Shown here: one piece after another, positions 25,114 to 33,972 of the stretch
Layout: each line of letters starts with the position of its first letter
How positions within the stretch are numbered: the first letter of the stretch is position 1
Assembly: GCA_902635845.1 (NCBI GenBank)
Contig: CACPPK010000006.1
Location: 1-50,317, forward strand
Length of the DNA: 50,317 bases
Direction of reading: 5' to 3'
DNA from: an uncultured Pelagibacteraceae bacterium
GTDB taxonomy: Bacteria; Pseudomonadota; Alphaproteobacteria; Pelagibacterales; Pelagibacteraceae
Program-made: the position numbers and the translations under genes
The notes under the pieces: model-generated
Told to the model about the DNA's origin: nothing
Seen by the model: the letters and a program-made list of their open reading frames with translations, nothing else
Database searches by the model: none

Positions 25114-25533
25114 ATGTATGGTCGAAAAGTTAAATTAAGATTTCTGTTTATAATAATAGTTTTAATTACTTTAATTTTAACAACATTTTTGATTTTAAAA
25201 TCATTAGAGGAAAATGTTGTATATTTTCAATCGCCTTCTGAAATAAAATCACTCACTGAAATAGATAAAAGCAAAATAAGAGTTGGAGGTATGGTTAAAA
25301 AAAATTCTATTTCTATAAATTCAAATGAAGTTAACTTTATAATAACAGACTTTAAAAATGAAATAAATGTTACTTATTCGGGTGCAGTACCAAATTTATT
25401 TGCTGAGGAAAAAGGTGTTGTTGCAGAAGGTTTTTTAAAAGATAGAAACTTCTTCTCTGCAACAAAAATTTTAGCAAAGCATGATGAAAATTATATGCCA
25501 CCAGAAGTAAAAGAAGCATTAGGGGAAAAATAA
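25114..25533 (+). CDS. ccmE: Cytochrome c-type biogenesis heme chaperone CcmE
   Basis: A 139-residue membrane-anchored OB-fold protein: an N-terminal membrane helix ([18 protein letters not shown]), [11 protein letters not shown], and the heme-attachment motif [12 protein letters not shown] with His123, which binds heme covalently, and Tyr127. The short C-terminal tail KEALGEK is normal. Its stop is one base before the TTG start of ccmF. Confidence 0.96.
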   Translation: MYGRKVKLRFLFIIIVLITLILTTFLILKSLEENVVYFQSPSEIKSLTEIDKSKIRVGGMVKKNSISINSNEVNFIITDFKNEINVTYSGAVPNLFAEEKGVVAEGFLKDRNFFSATKILAKHDENYMPPEVKEALGEK

Positions 25534-25534
25534 A

Positions 25535-27409
25535 TTGATTTATAGTCTTGTTGGATATTATTCGTTAATATTAGGATTAATTATTGGATTATCGTTATTT
25601 TATTTTTCATATAAAAATTTTAATAATTCAAACGTATTAGATACCAAAATATTATCATTTACATTTTTACAATTATTTTTTGTTGTCATAAGTTTTTTGT
25701 GTTTGATCTTTTCTTTTGTTATTTCGGATTTTAGTAATGTAACAGTATTTAATAATTCCCACACTACTAAACCAATATTTTACAAAATAAGTGGAACCTG
25801 GGGGAATCATGAAGGTAGTTTATTATTATGGTTACTTGTTTTAACTTTATTTATTTTCATATTTTTAGTACGAACAAAAAATCAACCAGTAAAATACAAA
25901 ATTTTAACTCTAGTTTTTCAACAAATAATAATTGTTGGTTTCTTTTTATTTCTAATCAAAACATCAAATCCATTTAATTATATTTTTCCAATACCTACTG
26001 AAGGTCTTGGATTAAACCCAATTTTACAAGACCCTGCTTTAGCAATTCATCCACCTATTTTGTATTTAGGCTATGTTGGTTCTTCAATTATTTTTTCATC
26101 TGTTTTGGCAGCAACAAGTTTAAAAATTATTTCTACTAGTTGGGCATCACATATAAAAAAATGGATCTTAATTTCATGGATATTTTTGACTTTAGGAATA
26201 CTGCTTGGATCAATTTGGGCTTATTACGAATTGGGCTGGGGAGGTTTTTGGTTTTGGGATCCAGTTGAGAATGTTTCTCTAATGCCCTGGCTTGCATTAA
26301 CCACTCTTTTACATTGTATCTTAGTATTAGAAAAAAAATCTATTTTAACTTCATGGGTAATAATTCTCTCAATTGCAACATTTACATTAAGTATGTGTGG
26401 AACATTTTTAGTAAGATCAGGAATATTAAATTCGGTTCATACATTTGCTAATGATCCTGAAAGAGGTTTATTTATTCTTGTTTTTTTATTCATTTTGATT
26501 TTTTTATCTATTTTAATTTTTTTCTTTTTTCATAATGATAATGACAGAAAATCTTATAGTTTTTTTTGGTTGAGCAAAGAAACTTCAATATTAATTAATA
26601 ACTGGTTTATGATGTATTTTTTATCTGTTGTATTAATAGGTACCGTTTATCCAATTTTTTTAGATGTAATTTCTTCAGAAAAAATATCCGTCGGACCACC
26701 ATTTTATCATAAATTGATAATTCCATTTTTAATTCCATTTTTACTTATGATGGCGTTAGGTCCAAAATTAAAATGGATCAAATCTCAATTAGAAGATAAG
26801 TTTTATTTAATTTCTTTTTTAATTATCTCAATTTTATTAGCATTTTTAGTATTAAAAAATTTTAATCAAAATATTTTAATAAATACAATTCTGATATCGA
26901 GCGCGCTTTATTTATTCTTTATTACCTTGCGAGATTTTTTTGTAAAAAAATATAAAAATATTTCACAAAATATTGCTCATTTTGGATTTAGTTTATTAAT
27001 TCTTAGTATCTTATTTAACAATATATTTGCAAGCGAAATAATAACAAATCTTAAGGTTGGCGAAACTTTTGAAAATTCTAAAACTAAGATAGTTTTTGAA
27101 AGTGTAGATCAGAAAAAAGAAAAAAATTATAATGCTATTATTGCGAATTTTTCTATAAGTAATTCAAATGGTGAAAAGGATAGATTTTCGCCAGAGCTTA
27201 GAATTTATAATCAACCTGTCATTGCCACAAGTGAAGCTGATATTAAAACAACACTTATGTCAGATAAATTTATTGTAATTAATCTGGTTCAAAATCAAGA
27301 TTTTTTCAACGTAAGATACCAAGTTAAACCATTTATGTTATGGATCTGGTTATCAGTAATTCTAATATCTTTTGCTGGCATTTTTAGTTTTTTACAAAAA
27401 AGATTATGA
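25535..27409 (+). CDS. ccmF: Cytochrome c heme lyase subunit CcmF
   Basis: A 624-residue polytopic protein, part of the CcmFH heme lyase that joins heme to apocytochrome c in the periplasm. The WWD domain is WGGFWFWDPVEN at about residues 235-246, with flanking His residues in NHEGSLLLWLLV and LAIHPPILYLGYVG. SMCGTFLVRSGILNSVHTFA is another hallmark. The start is TTG, one base after ccmE; no ATG lies before the conserved first helix. It overlaps ccmG by four bases. Confidence 0.95.
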   Translation: MIYSLVGYYSLILGLIIGLSLFYFSYKNFNNSNVLDTKILSFTFLQLFFVVISFLCLIFSFVISDFSNVTVFNNSHTTKPIFYKISGTWGNHEGSLLLWLLVLTLFIFIFLVRTKNQPVKYKILTLVFQQIIIVGFFLFLIKTSNPFNYIFPIPTEGLGLNPILQDPALAIHPPILYLGYVGSSIIFSSVLAATSLKIISTSWASHIKKWILISWIFLTLGILLGSIWAYYELGWGGFWFWDPVENVSLMPWLALTTLLHCILVLEKKSILTSWVIILSIATFTLSMCGTFLVRSGILNSVHTFANDPERGLFILVFLFILIFLSILIFFFFHNDNDRKSYSFFWLSKETSILINNWFMMYFLSVVLIGTVYPIFLDVISSEKISVGPPFYHKLIIPFLIPFLLMMALGPKLKWIKSQLEDKFYLISFLIISILLAFLVLKNFNQNILINTILISSALYLFFITLRDFFVKKYKNISQNIAHFGFSLLILSILFNNIFASEIITNLKVGETFENSKTKIVFESVDQKKEKNYNAIIANFSISNSNGEKDRFSPELRIYNQPVIATSEADIKTTLMSDKFIVINLVQNQDFFNVRYQVKPFMLWIWLSVILISFAGIFSFLQKRL

Positions 27410-27924
27410 AAAATAAAATATTACCTTTTTCAGTTATTATTATTTTTGGAATAATATTTTTAATTTTTTATAAAGGTTTAGAAGACTCAAAAATATACAC
27501 TCCAGATGTTACTACGAAAAAAAAGATACCAGTGTTTAATACGAAAGAATTTTTTTCTGGAGAAAATGTGAAATCATCAAATATCTTTGAGTTAGATAAG
27601 GTTTATTTATTAAATATTTGGTCATCCTGGTGTGTACCATGTAGACAAGAGCATCCTCTTTTGATGAGTTTAAATTTAGAGAATAAATTAAATATTATCG
27701 GGATGAATTATAAAGATAATTTAAAAAATGCAGAAAATTTTTTAAAAGAACTAGGAAACCCTTATAAAGAAATTTTTATTGATTTAGATGGGACAATTGC
27801 AATTGAGTGGGGAGCATATGGGGTTCCTGAATCATTTTTAATTTATAATAATGAAATTATTAAAAAATATATTGGACCTCTTAACCAAGAATTAGTTGAT
27901 GAAATTAATTTATTGATAAAATGA
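27406..27924 (+). CDS. ccmG: Thiol:disulfide oxidoreductase CcmG/DsbE
   Basis: A 172-residue periplasmic thioredoxin with an N-terminal membrane anchor (FSVIIIFGIIFLIFYKG). The active site is WSSWCVPCRQEHP with Cys76 and Cys79; IDLDGTIAIEWGAYGVPESFLI contains the cis-Pro loop. It reduces apocytochrome c or CcmH thiols before heme ligation. Start and stop overlap the neighbouring ccm genes by four bases each. Confidence 0.95.
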   Translation: MKNKILPFSVIIIFGIIFLIFYKGLEDSKIYTPDVTTKKKIPVFNTKEFFSGENVKSSNIFELDKVYLLNIWSSWCVPCRQEHPLLMSLNLENKLNIIGMNYKDNLKNAENFLKELGNPYKEIFIDLDGTIAIEWGAYGVPESFLIYNNEIIKKYIGPLNQELVDEINLLIK

Positions 27925-28283
27925 AATTTTTAAAATTTTTTTTAATTGTTATAATATTATTCCCGTTAAGTAGTATTAATGCTGAGGAGAACGATAAAAG
28001 AAACAAAATAACTAAAAATTTACGATGTCTTATATGTCAAGGTCAATCGGTTTATGATTCAGACTCTGAATTTGCAAACAGTTTAAAAATTGTAGTTGAT
28101 AAAAAGCTTCAAGAAGGTCTTTCTGAAGATCAAATTTATGAATATTTTAAAATTAAATATGGAGAATGGATACTTTACGATCCTGGTTTAAATAAAAATA
28201 CATATATTCTTTGGTTATTGCCGATATTGATATTTTTAATCGGAGGTGCAATAATCTACAAAAGCTTTATAGTTAAAAAGTAA
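27921..28283 (+). CDS. ccmH: Cytochrome c-type biogenesis protein CcmH
   Basis: A 120-residue periplasmic protein with a signal peptide (to about residue 21), the redox motif NLRCLICQGQ with Cys36 and Cys39, and one C-terminal membrane helix (YILWLLPILIFLIGGAII). This is the short form of CcmH without the TPR-containing CcmI part, and no ccmI gene follows. It closes the ccmCDEFGH run. Confidence 0.94.
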   Translation: MKFLKFFLIVIILFPLSSINAEENDKRNKITKNLRCLICQGQSVYDSDSEFANSLKIVVDKKLQEGLSEDQIYEYFKIKYGEWILYDPGLNKNTYILWLLPILIFLIGGAIIYKSFIVKK

Positions 28284-28294
28284 ATTAATTAGTG

Positions 28295-28807
28295 ATGAAT
28301 TTAAAAAAATTTTTAATCAATCTGTTAATGATCACATTCGCATTTTCTTCGATTGCTGAGGAAAAAGTTTTAAAAGATCAAAATACAGAATTCAGTGTAT
28401 ACACAGGAATGTTTGATTTTAGTGATGATGGAAAAAAATCAACTTTAATTGGTTTTCAACATCAAAATGAAAATTTAAATAGAGATACTTTTTTAGGAAA
28501 TCTTTCTCCTATAACTGGATTTTTAATTACAGCTGATAATGCAGGATATGTTTATACAGGTGTTCAAGCTCAATATAAATTAGGAGCATTAAATTTAACT
28601 CCCAGCTTTACACCGGGAATATATCACGAAGGAGATGGTAAAGACCTAGGCCATTTAATTGAATTTAAAAGTGAATTACAAATTTCACTTGATATATCAA
28701 AAACAAGTGAATTAGGTTTTTCCTACAATCATATATCTAATGCAAGTCTAGGAGATAAAAATCCTGGGGCAAATAGTTATATGTTTAATTTCTTCAAAAA
28801 CTTTTAA
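28295..28807 (+). CDS. PagL-like (lipid A 3-O-deacylase family) outer-membrane protein
   Basis: A 170-residue exported beta-barrel candidate with a signal peptide ending near IAEE. The C-terminal block FSYNHISNASLGDKNPGANS aligns with the PagL/acyloxyacyl-hydrolase active site: His146 and Ser148 match the catalytic pair, but the residue 14 positions after the His, a catalytic Glu in PagL, is Asn160. Alternating strands (FSVYTGMFDFS, TLIGFQHQN) suit a barrel. Deacylase activity is therefore doubtful. GTG at 28292 is a possible start three bases earlier; ATG is preferred. It follows ccmH by 11 bases but probably has no role in heme ligation. Confidence 0.72.
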   Translation: MNLKKFLINLLMITFAFSSIAEEKVLKDQNTEFSVYTGMFDFSDDGKKSTLIGFQHQNENLNRDTFLGNLSPITGFLITADNAGYVYTGVQAQYKLGALNLTPSFTPGIYHEGDGKDLGHLIEFKSELQISLDISKTSELGFSYNHISNASLGDKNPGANSYMFNFFKNF

Positions 28808-28819
28808 TAAATATACACC

Positions 28820-29971
28820 ATGAATATCAATGACTGTTATAATTTTGAAGATTTTAGAAAATTAGCAAAAAAGAAATTACCCGCCCCTATTTTTCATTAT
28901 ATTGATGGTGGAGCAGATGACGAAGTTACTTTAAATAGAAATACAGATGCTTTTAATGATTGTGACTTAGTCCCAAATATTCTTAATAGTGTTGGTGAAC
29001 CAGATTTGTCTACCAATGTTTTTGGTAGAAAAATTAGTATGCCATTATTTTTATCTCCTACAGCAATGCAAAGTTTATATGACCCTGATGGAGATAAAGC
29101 TTCTGCTAGAGCTGCAGAGAAGTTTGATACAATTTACAGCATGTCCACAATGGCATCTTTTTCAATTGAAGAGGTTGCAAATGTTTCTAGTGGTCCTAAA
29201 CTTTTTCAACTTTATATTCACAAAGATAAATCAATTACTGATGATTTAATTGAAAGATGCAGTAGAGCTAATTTTGATGGAATGTGTATTACTGTTGATA
29301 CACTTGTTGCTGGAAACCGAGAAAGAGATCATAGAACTGGATTTACGACACCACCTAAATTTACTTTGGATAGTTTATTGAGTTTTGCAATGAGACCTGG
29401 ATGGGTTTTCAAATACTTTACTAATAAAAAATTTGAATTAGCAAACATTAAAAATAAAACAGATAAAGGCACCAATATTGCTAAATCAGTTATGGATTAT
29501 ATTAATGAACAATATGATCCAGCAATGAATTGGAAAGATGCAGAATATTGTATAAAAAAATGGAATAAGCCTATGGCATTAAAAGGTGTAATGTCAGTAG
29601 AAGATGCCAAAAGAGCAATAGATATTGGTTGTACAGCAATCATGATTTCAAATCATGGAGGAAGACAACTTGACGGATCAAGATCTCCATTTGATCAAGT
29701 TAAAGCAATTTCAGACGCAGTTGGCGATAAACTAGAAATTATTCTTGATGGTGGTGTAAGAAGAGGAACACATGTTCTTAAAGCTTTAGCCGCAGGAGCA
29801 ACTGCATGTAGTTTTGGAAAAGCATTCCTTTTTAGCTTAGGTGCTGGTGGACAAAAAGGTGTTGAAAGACTTTTAGAAAATATGCAAAAAGAAATTAGAA
29901 GAAATATGATTTTAATGGGCTGTAAGTCTGTTAAAGACCTTGATGCGTCAAAAATAATATATAGAGACTAA
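28820..29971 (+). CDS. FMN-dependent alpha-hydroxy acid oxidase/dehydrogenase (LldD-like)
   Basis: A 383-residue TIM-barrel flavoprotein of the L-lactate dehydrogenase/glycolate oxidase family. Signatures: YIDGGADDEVTLNRN, LFLSPTAMQSLYDPDGD, KLFQLYIHKD, CITVDTLVAGNRERD and the active-site block ISNHGGRQLDGSRSPFD with catalytic His279, then ILDGGVRRGTHVLKALAAGA for FMN phosphate. It oxidises an (S)-2-hydroxyacid to a 2-oxoacid. L-lactate is the default guess, but the downstream glycolate oxidase genes suggest glycolate or a related acid is also possible. Confidence 0.9.
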   Translation: MNINDCYNFEDFRKLAKKKLPAPIFHYIDGGADDEVTLNRNTDAFNDCDLVPNILNSVGEPDLSTNVFGRKISMPLFLSPTAMQSLYDPDGDKASARAAEKFDTIYSMSTMASFSIEEVANVSSGPKLFQLYIHKDKSITDDLIERCSRANFDGMCITVDTLVAGNRERDHRTGFTTPPKFTLDSLLSFAMRPGWVFKYFTNKKFELANIKNKTDKGTNIAKSVMDYINEQYDPAMNWKDAEYCIKKWNKPMALKGVMSVEDAKRAIDIGCTAIMISNHGGRQLDGSRSPFDQVKAISDAVGDKLEIILDGGVRRGTHVLKALAAGATACSFGKAFLFSLGAGGQKGVERLLENMQKEIRRNMILMGCKSVKDLDASKIIYRD

Positions 29972-29994
29972 AATATAAGAATTTTAAGCATTTA

Positions 29995-30008
29995 TTTGAT
30001 AAATCAAA
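29995..30008. promoter_or_regulatory. Palindromic operator candidate upstream of the glycolate block
   Basis: TTTGAT-AA-ATCAAA is a perfect 6+6 inverted repeat 67 bases before the aminotransferase ATG. Size and symmetry suit a dimeric regulator, but no regulator gene is adjacent and the AT content raises the chance rate. Confidence 0.3.
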
Positions 30009-30023
30009 CTTTTAAACTAAATA

Positions 30024-30053
30024 GACAAAAAACTAATTTTCGTTTAGTTTGTC
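30024..30053 (+). terminator. Imperfect hairpin before the aminotransferase (terminator or attenuator)
   Basis: GACAA-AAA-ACTAA pairs with TTAGTTTGTC around the loop TTTTCGT, giving ten pairs with a three-base bulge, followed by the T-rich GATTTTAATTTTT. The right arm TTTAGTTT (30043-30050) can instead pair perfectly with AAACTAAA at 30014-30021, so two exclusive folds exist. It could end the hydroxyacid oxidase transcript or attenuate the glycolate block. Confidence 0.35.
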
Positions 30054-30074
30054 GATTTTAATTTTTAAATTGTT

Positions 30075-31238
30075 ATGGAACTTGCAAAATCTTTAAATAG
30101 GCTTGGAACTGAAAGTGCTTTTTCAGTTTTAGCTGAAGCTAAAAAGCTTGAAGCACAAGGTAAACCTATGATCCACTTAGGTCTAGGTCAACCTGATTTC
30201 AAAACTCCAAAGCATGTTGTTGAAGCAGCAAAAAAAGCATTAGATGATGGCCATCACGGATATGTTCTTTCAAATGGTATTTTAGAATGCAGACAAGCAG
30301 TAACTAGATGGATTAAAAAGCGTTACAGTGCGGAAGTGGATCCTGAAAGAATTATTATTATGCCAGGTGGAAAACCAACAATGCATTATGCAATACAGTG
30401 TTTTGGTGAACCAGGAGCAGAGATAATTCATCCTACTCCAGCGTTCCCTATTTATGAGTCTATGATTAATTATACCGGCTCTACTGCAGTGCCTTACGAT
30501 TTAACTGAAGATAAAGATTTAAAGTTTAGTGCAGATAAAATTTTATCTCTAATTACTGATAAAACTAGATTATTAATTTTAATAAATCCAAATAATCCTA
30601 CTGGAAGTTTTGTAGAAAAATCTGAAATAGACAAATTAGCCGAGGGTTTAAAAAAACATCCTCATGTAACTATTTTAAGTGATGAAATTTATAGTAGACA
30701 AATTTTCGATGATAAGGAAATGCCAACATTCTTTAATTATCCTGAATTAAGAGAAAGATTAATTGTTTTAGAGGGGTGGAGCAAAGCTTATTCTATGACT
30801 GGTTGGAGACTTGGATGGAGTTTTTGGCCAGAAAATTTAGTTGAGCATGTAAATAAATTATTAATTAATAGTGTCTCATGTGTAAATGCTGCTGCTCAAT
30901 TTGCAGGTATCGCAGCTTTAGATGGACCTGATGACTCAATTGATGAGATGATGGAAAAATTTACTTTAAGAAGAAAATTAATTCACGAAGGCTTAAATAG
31001 TTTACCGGGTGTAGAATGCAGTTTACCTGGTGGAGCGTTCTATGCGTTCCCTAAGGTTATTGGAACTGGAATGGACGGCAGTGAATTTTGTAAAAGAGCT
31101 ATGCATGAGGCGGGTGTTGCTATAGTTCCTGGTACAGCTTTTGGAAAAACGTGCAAAGATTACGTCAGATTTAGCTTTGCAGCCTCTCGAGATAACATTT
31201 CTAACGCATTGGAAAATATCAAAAAAATGTTAGGTTAA
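30075..31238 (+). CDS. PLP-dependent class I/II aminotransferase
   Basis: A 387-residue fold-type I aminotransferase of the aspartate aminotransferase superfamily. Visible: LGLGQPDFKTPKHV, the PGGKPTMHYAIQ cofactor loop, LINPNNPTGSFV, SDEIYSRQIF and the PLP Schiff-base Lys237 in EGWSKAYSMTGWRLGW. The C-terminal FSFAASRDNI contributes the substrate-carboxylate Arg. Since it is four bases before glcD, the likely job is amination of the glyoxylate made by glycolate oxidase, giving glycine; aspartate or alanine as donor is not decidable. Confidence 0.88.
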   Translation: MELAKSLNRLGTESAFSVLAEAKKLEAQGKPMIHLGLGQPDFKTPKHVVEAAKKALDDGHHGYVLSNGILECRQAVTRWIKKRYSAEVDPERIIIMPGGKPTMHYAIQCFGEPGAEIIHPTPAFPIYESMINYTGSTAVPYDLTEDKDLKFSADKILSLITDKTRLLILINPNNPTGSFVEKSEIDKLAEGLKKHPHVTILSDEIYSRQIFDDKEMPTFFNYPELRERLIVLEGWSKAYSMTGWRLGWSFWPENLVEHVNKLLINSVSCVNAAAQFAGIAALDGPDDSIDEMMEKFTLRRKLIHEGLNSLPGVECSLPGGAFYAFPKVIGTGMDGSEFCKRAMHEAGVAIVPGTAFGKTCKDYVRFSFAASRDNISNALENIKKMLG

Positions 31239-31241
31239 GCT

Positions 31242-32738
31242 ATGTCTGAAATAGCTTTACCAAAAATTGATAGTTCTATTTTAAATAGAAAAAGTGAAAT
31301 AGTAAAAAAACTTTCAAAGTTAACTAATATAGAAAATGTATTGAGTGAGGCTGATGAATTAAGACCATATGAAACTGATGCTTTATCAGTTTATACGCAA
31401 ACACCATTAGCCGTAGTACTTCCAGAAAACACAGAAGAAGTAAGTGAGATATTAAAATTTTGTTATAGTGAAAATATTAAAGTTGTACCAAGAGGCGCAG
31501 GCACAGGATTGTCTGGCGGAGCATTACCTCTTCAAGATGCTATTCTTCTTGGTTTAGGTAAATTTAATAAAATATTAGAAATTGATTATGAAAATAAATG
31601 TGTTGTGACCCAGCCAGGAGTTACAAATCTAGGCATTACTCATGCAGTTCAACACAAAGGATTTTATTATGCGCCAGACCCTTCGAGCCAGTTAGCATGT
31701 TCTATAGGTGGAAATGTTGCTGAAAATTCTGGTGGAGTTCACTCATTAAAGTATGGAACGACTACAAATAATATTTTAGGTGTACAAATGGTAATGATGG
31801 ATGGAACTATTTGTAGATTTGGAGGCAAATCGTTTGATCAAGAGGGATATGATCTTATGGGTTTAATTTGTGGTTCAGAAGGTTTATTGGGGGTTGTTAC
31901 CGAAGTTACAGTTAAAATTTTAAGAACACCTGAAGTAGTAAGAGCGGCTTTGATAGGTTTTCCATCTATTAAAGAAGGTGGAGATGCAGCCTCAGAAATT
32001 ATTTCAAGTGGAATAGTTCCAGCAGGAATGGAAATAATGGATAAGGCTTTAATTGAGGCAACAGATAATTTTAGTAAAGCGGGATATCCCCGTGATGCAG
32101 AATTATTATTAATAGTGGAACTTGATGGTACAGAATCAGAGGTTAATGAGTTAATTAAAAAAGTAGAGGCAATCTGTAAAAAAAATAATTGCTCTAGTCT
32201 TAAACTTAGCAATAGTGAGAAAGAAAGACTTTCATTCTGGGCTGGAAGAAAAGCAGCTTTTCCAGCGTGTGGAGCTATGGCACCTGATTACTATTGTATG
32301 GATGGTTCTATTCCCAGAGGCAAGCTTGCTGAAGCATTATTAGAAATAAAAAAATTATCTGAAAAATATGAATTACCAGTGGCAAATTGTTTTCACGCAG
32401 GTGATGGAAATTTACATCCACTTATTATGTTTGATGGAAATGATAAAGAACAACTTAGAAAAACTGAAGAGTTTGGTTCAGAAATATTAAAAACATGTGT
32501 AAGACTTGGTGGAGTAATTACAGGAGAGCATGGTGTTGGTATAGAAAAGCGAGAGCTTATGTGTGAAATGTTTAATGATAATGATATTCAACAACAATTG
32601 AGTATCAAAAAGTCATTAGATGAAAAAAATTTATTAAATCCTGGAAAAGTTTATCCTATACTTAGAAAATGTGCAGAGGAAGGAAGGGTTCATGTCCACA
32701 AAAATAAAGATAAATTCCCAGATCTTCCAAGATTCTAA
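31242..32738 (+). CDS. glcD: Glycolate oxidase subunit GlcD
   Basis: A 498-residue FAD-binding subunit of the VAO/PCMH flavoprotein family. FAD motifs: VVPRGAGTGLSGGALP, PDPSSQLACSIGGNVAENSGG and YGTTTNNILG; the C-terminal cap holds FHAGDGNLHPLIMFD and GGVITGEHGVGIEKREL with metal-binding His residues. It oxidises glycolate (or D-lactate) to glyoxylate with GlcE and GlcF, feeding electrons to the membrane quinone pool. Its 3' end overlaps glcE by 47 bases. Confidence 0.95.
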   Translation: MSEIALPKIDSSILNRKSEIVKKLSKLTNIENVLSEADELRPYETDALSVYTQTPLAVVLPENTEEVSEILKFCYSENIKVVPRGAGTGLSGGALPLQDAILLGLGKFNKILEIDYENKCVVTQPGVTNLGITHAVQHKGFYYAPDPSSQLACSIGGNVAENSGGVHSLKYGTTTNNILGVQMVMMDGTICRFGGKSFDQEGYDLMGLICGSEGLLGVVTEVTVKILRTPEVVRAALIGFPSIKEGGDAASEIISSGIVPAGMEIMDKALIEATDNFSKAGYPRDAELLLIVELDGTESEVNELIKKVEAICKKNNCSSLKLSNSEKERLSFWAGRKAAFPACGAMAPDYYCMDGSIPRGKLAEALLEIKKLSEKYELPVANCFHAGDGNLHPLIMFDGNDKEQLRKTEEFGSEILKTCVRLGGVITGEHGVGIEKRELMCEMFNDNDIQQQLSIKKSLDEKNLLNPGKVYPILRKCAEEGRVHVHKNKDKFPDLPRF

Positions 32739-33972
32739 TAACATCTATTATCCAAAAGATGAGACAGAAGTTTCAGATTTAATTAGGGAACTATATAAAC
32801 AAGATTCTCCAACAGAAATTATCGGTAACAATTCAAAAAGTTTCATTGGAAATAAAACGCAGTCAGCTAATACTACTTCTTTATCTAAAATCTCAGGTAT
32901 TATCGATTATAGACCTGAAGAATTGTATATCAAAGTTAAAGCCTGTACACCAATCAATGAAATCGAGCAGGTCTTAAGCGAAAATAATCAAGAGCTAGCT
33001 TTTGAACCAATAGACTTTGGGTATATTAAAGAAGGTAAGTCTAATAAAGGGACAATAGCAGGATACTTATCTTGCAACTATGCTGGTTCACGAAGATTTA
33101 AAGTTGGTAGTGTGAGAGATCATGTCCTAGGTTTTAAAGGAGTTAATGGAAAAGGAGATATAATTAAATCAGGAGGTACTGTTGTAAAAAATGTTACAGG
33201 TTATGATTTATCAAAACTAATTGCAGGCTCATTTGGTACTCTTGTTGCTTTAACCGAAATTACGTTAAAGGTGCTACCTAAGAAAGATTCTTCTAAAACT
33301 GTAATAATTTATCCTAGTAATTTCGAACAAATTTATGATTTTTTTAATAAACTATCCAGCTCAAGTAGCGAAATTTCTGGCGCCGTTTTTATTCCTGAAC
33401 AATCAAAGGATAAAGATTTTGTTACTAAAAAAAATTCTGTTTTTAAGTTTAATGATCTTAAATCAAATGTTTCATTTATAGCATTTAGAGTCGAAGGGGA
33501 CAAAATTTCAATTGAAGAAAAAATTAACAATTTAAAAAAAGAACTTGAATTAAATAATTCAGATATCTCTACCCTTGATTTTTATCAATCAGAACCATTT
33601 TGGAAAAAAGTAAATAATTTAGAGGTATTTGAAAAGACCGAACATAATTTAATACGAATGGTGATACCACCTGCAAATGGTTCAAAACTATGCAAATATT
33701 TAGAAAACAACCATAATTATTTTGTTGATTGGTGTGGGTCGTTATTCTGGATTGAAGTTAATAGTAAAAAAGAAGAAAAGATTAAAGACTTAAAAAAAAT
33801 GGCAAAAGATTTTGGAGGTTATTTGACAGTAATTAAAACTTCATCAGAATATGATTACGGAGAAGCTATTTTTACTGTTGATAAAGTACGTTTAATCATT
33901 TCTGAAAAAGTAAAACAAAGTTTTGATCCTAAAAGAATTTTAAACCCAGGGAAAATGTATAGAGGAGTTTAA
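32692..33972 (+). CDS. glcE: Glycolate oxidase subunit GlcE
   Basis: The second FAD-binding subunit, about 426 residues from the ATG at 32692, which has the purine-rich AGAGGAAGG shortly upstream; a GTG at 32671 would add seven residues. Motifs: PTEIIGNNSKSFIG, FGYIKEGKSNKGTIAGYLS, GSVRDHVLGFKGVNG, VVKNVTGYDLSKLIAGSFG and the C-terminal DPKRILNPGKMYRG. It is longer than E. coli GlcE (about 350), with extra sequence in the cap between residues 210 and 330. The overlaps with glcD and glcF indicate coupled translation. Confidence 0.92.
   Translation: MSTKIKINSQIFQDSNNIYYPKDETEVSDLIRELYKQDSPTEIIGNNSKSFIGNKTQSANTTSLSKISGIIDYRPEELYIKVKACTPINEIEQVLSENNQELAFEPIDFGYIKEGKSNKGTIAGYLSCNYAGSRRFKVGSVRDHVLGFKGVNGKGDIIKSGGTVVKNVTGYDLSKLIAGSFGTLVALTEITLKVLPKKDSSKTVIIYPSNFEQIYDFFNKLSSSSSEISGAVFIPEQSKDKDFVTKKNSVFKFNDLKSNVSFIAFRVEGDKISIEEKINNLKKELELNNSDISTLDFYQSEPFWKKVNNLEVFEKTEHNLIRMVIPPANGSKLCKYLENNHNYFVDWCGSLFWIEVNSKKEEKIKDLKKMAKDFGGYLTVIKTSSEYDYGEAIFTVDKVRLIISEKVKQSFDPKRILNPGKMYRGV

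Noticed and set aside
29972..30074. Glycine riboswitch before the glycolate block
   Set aside because: The gap is only 103 bases, AT-rich, and lacks the GG-rich tandem aptamer cores; SAR11 is known for such riboswitches, but not one that matches this sequence.
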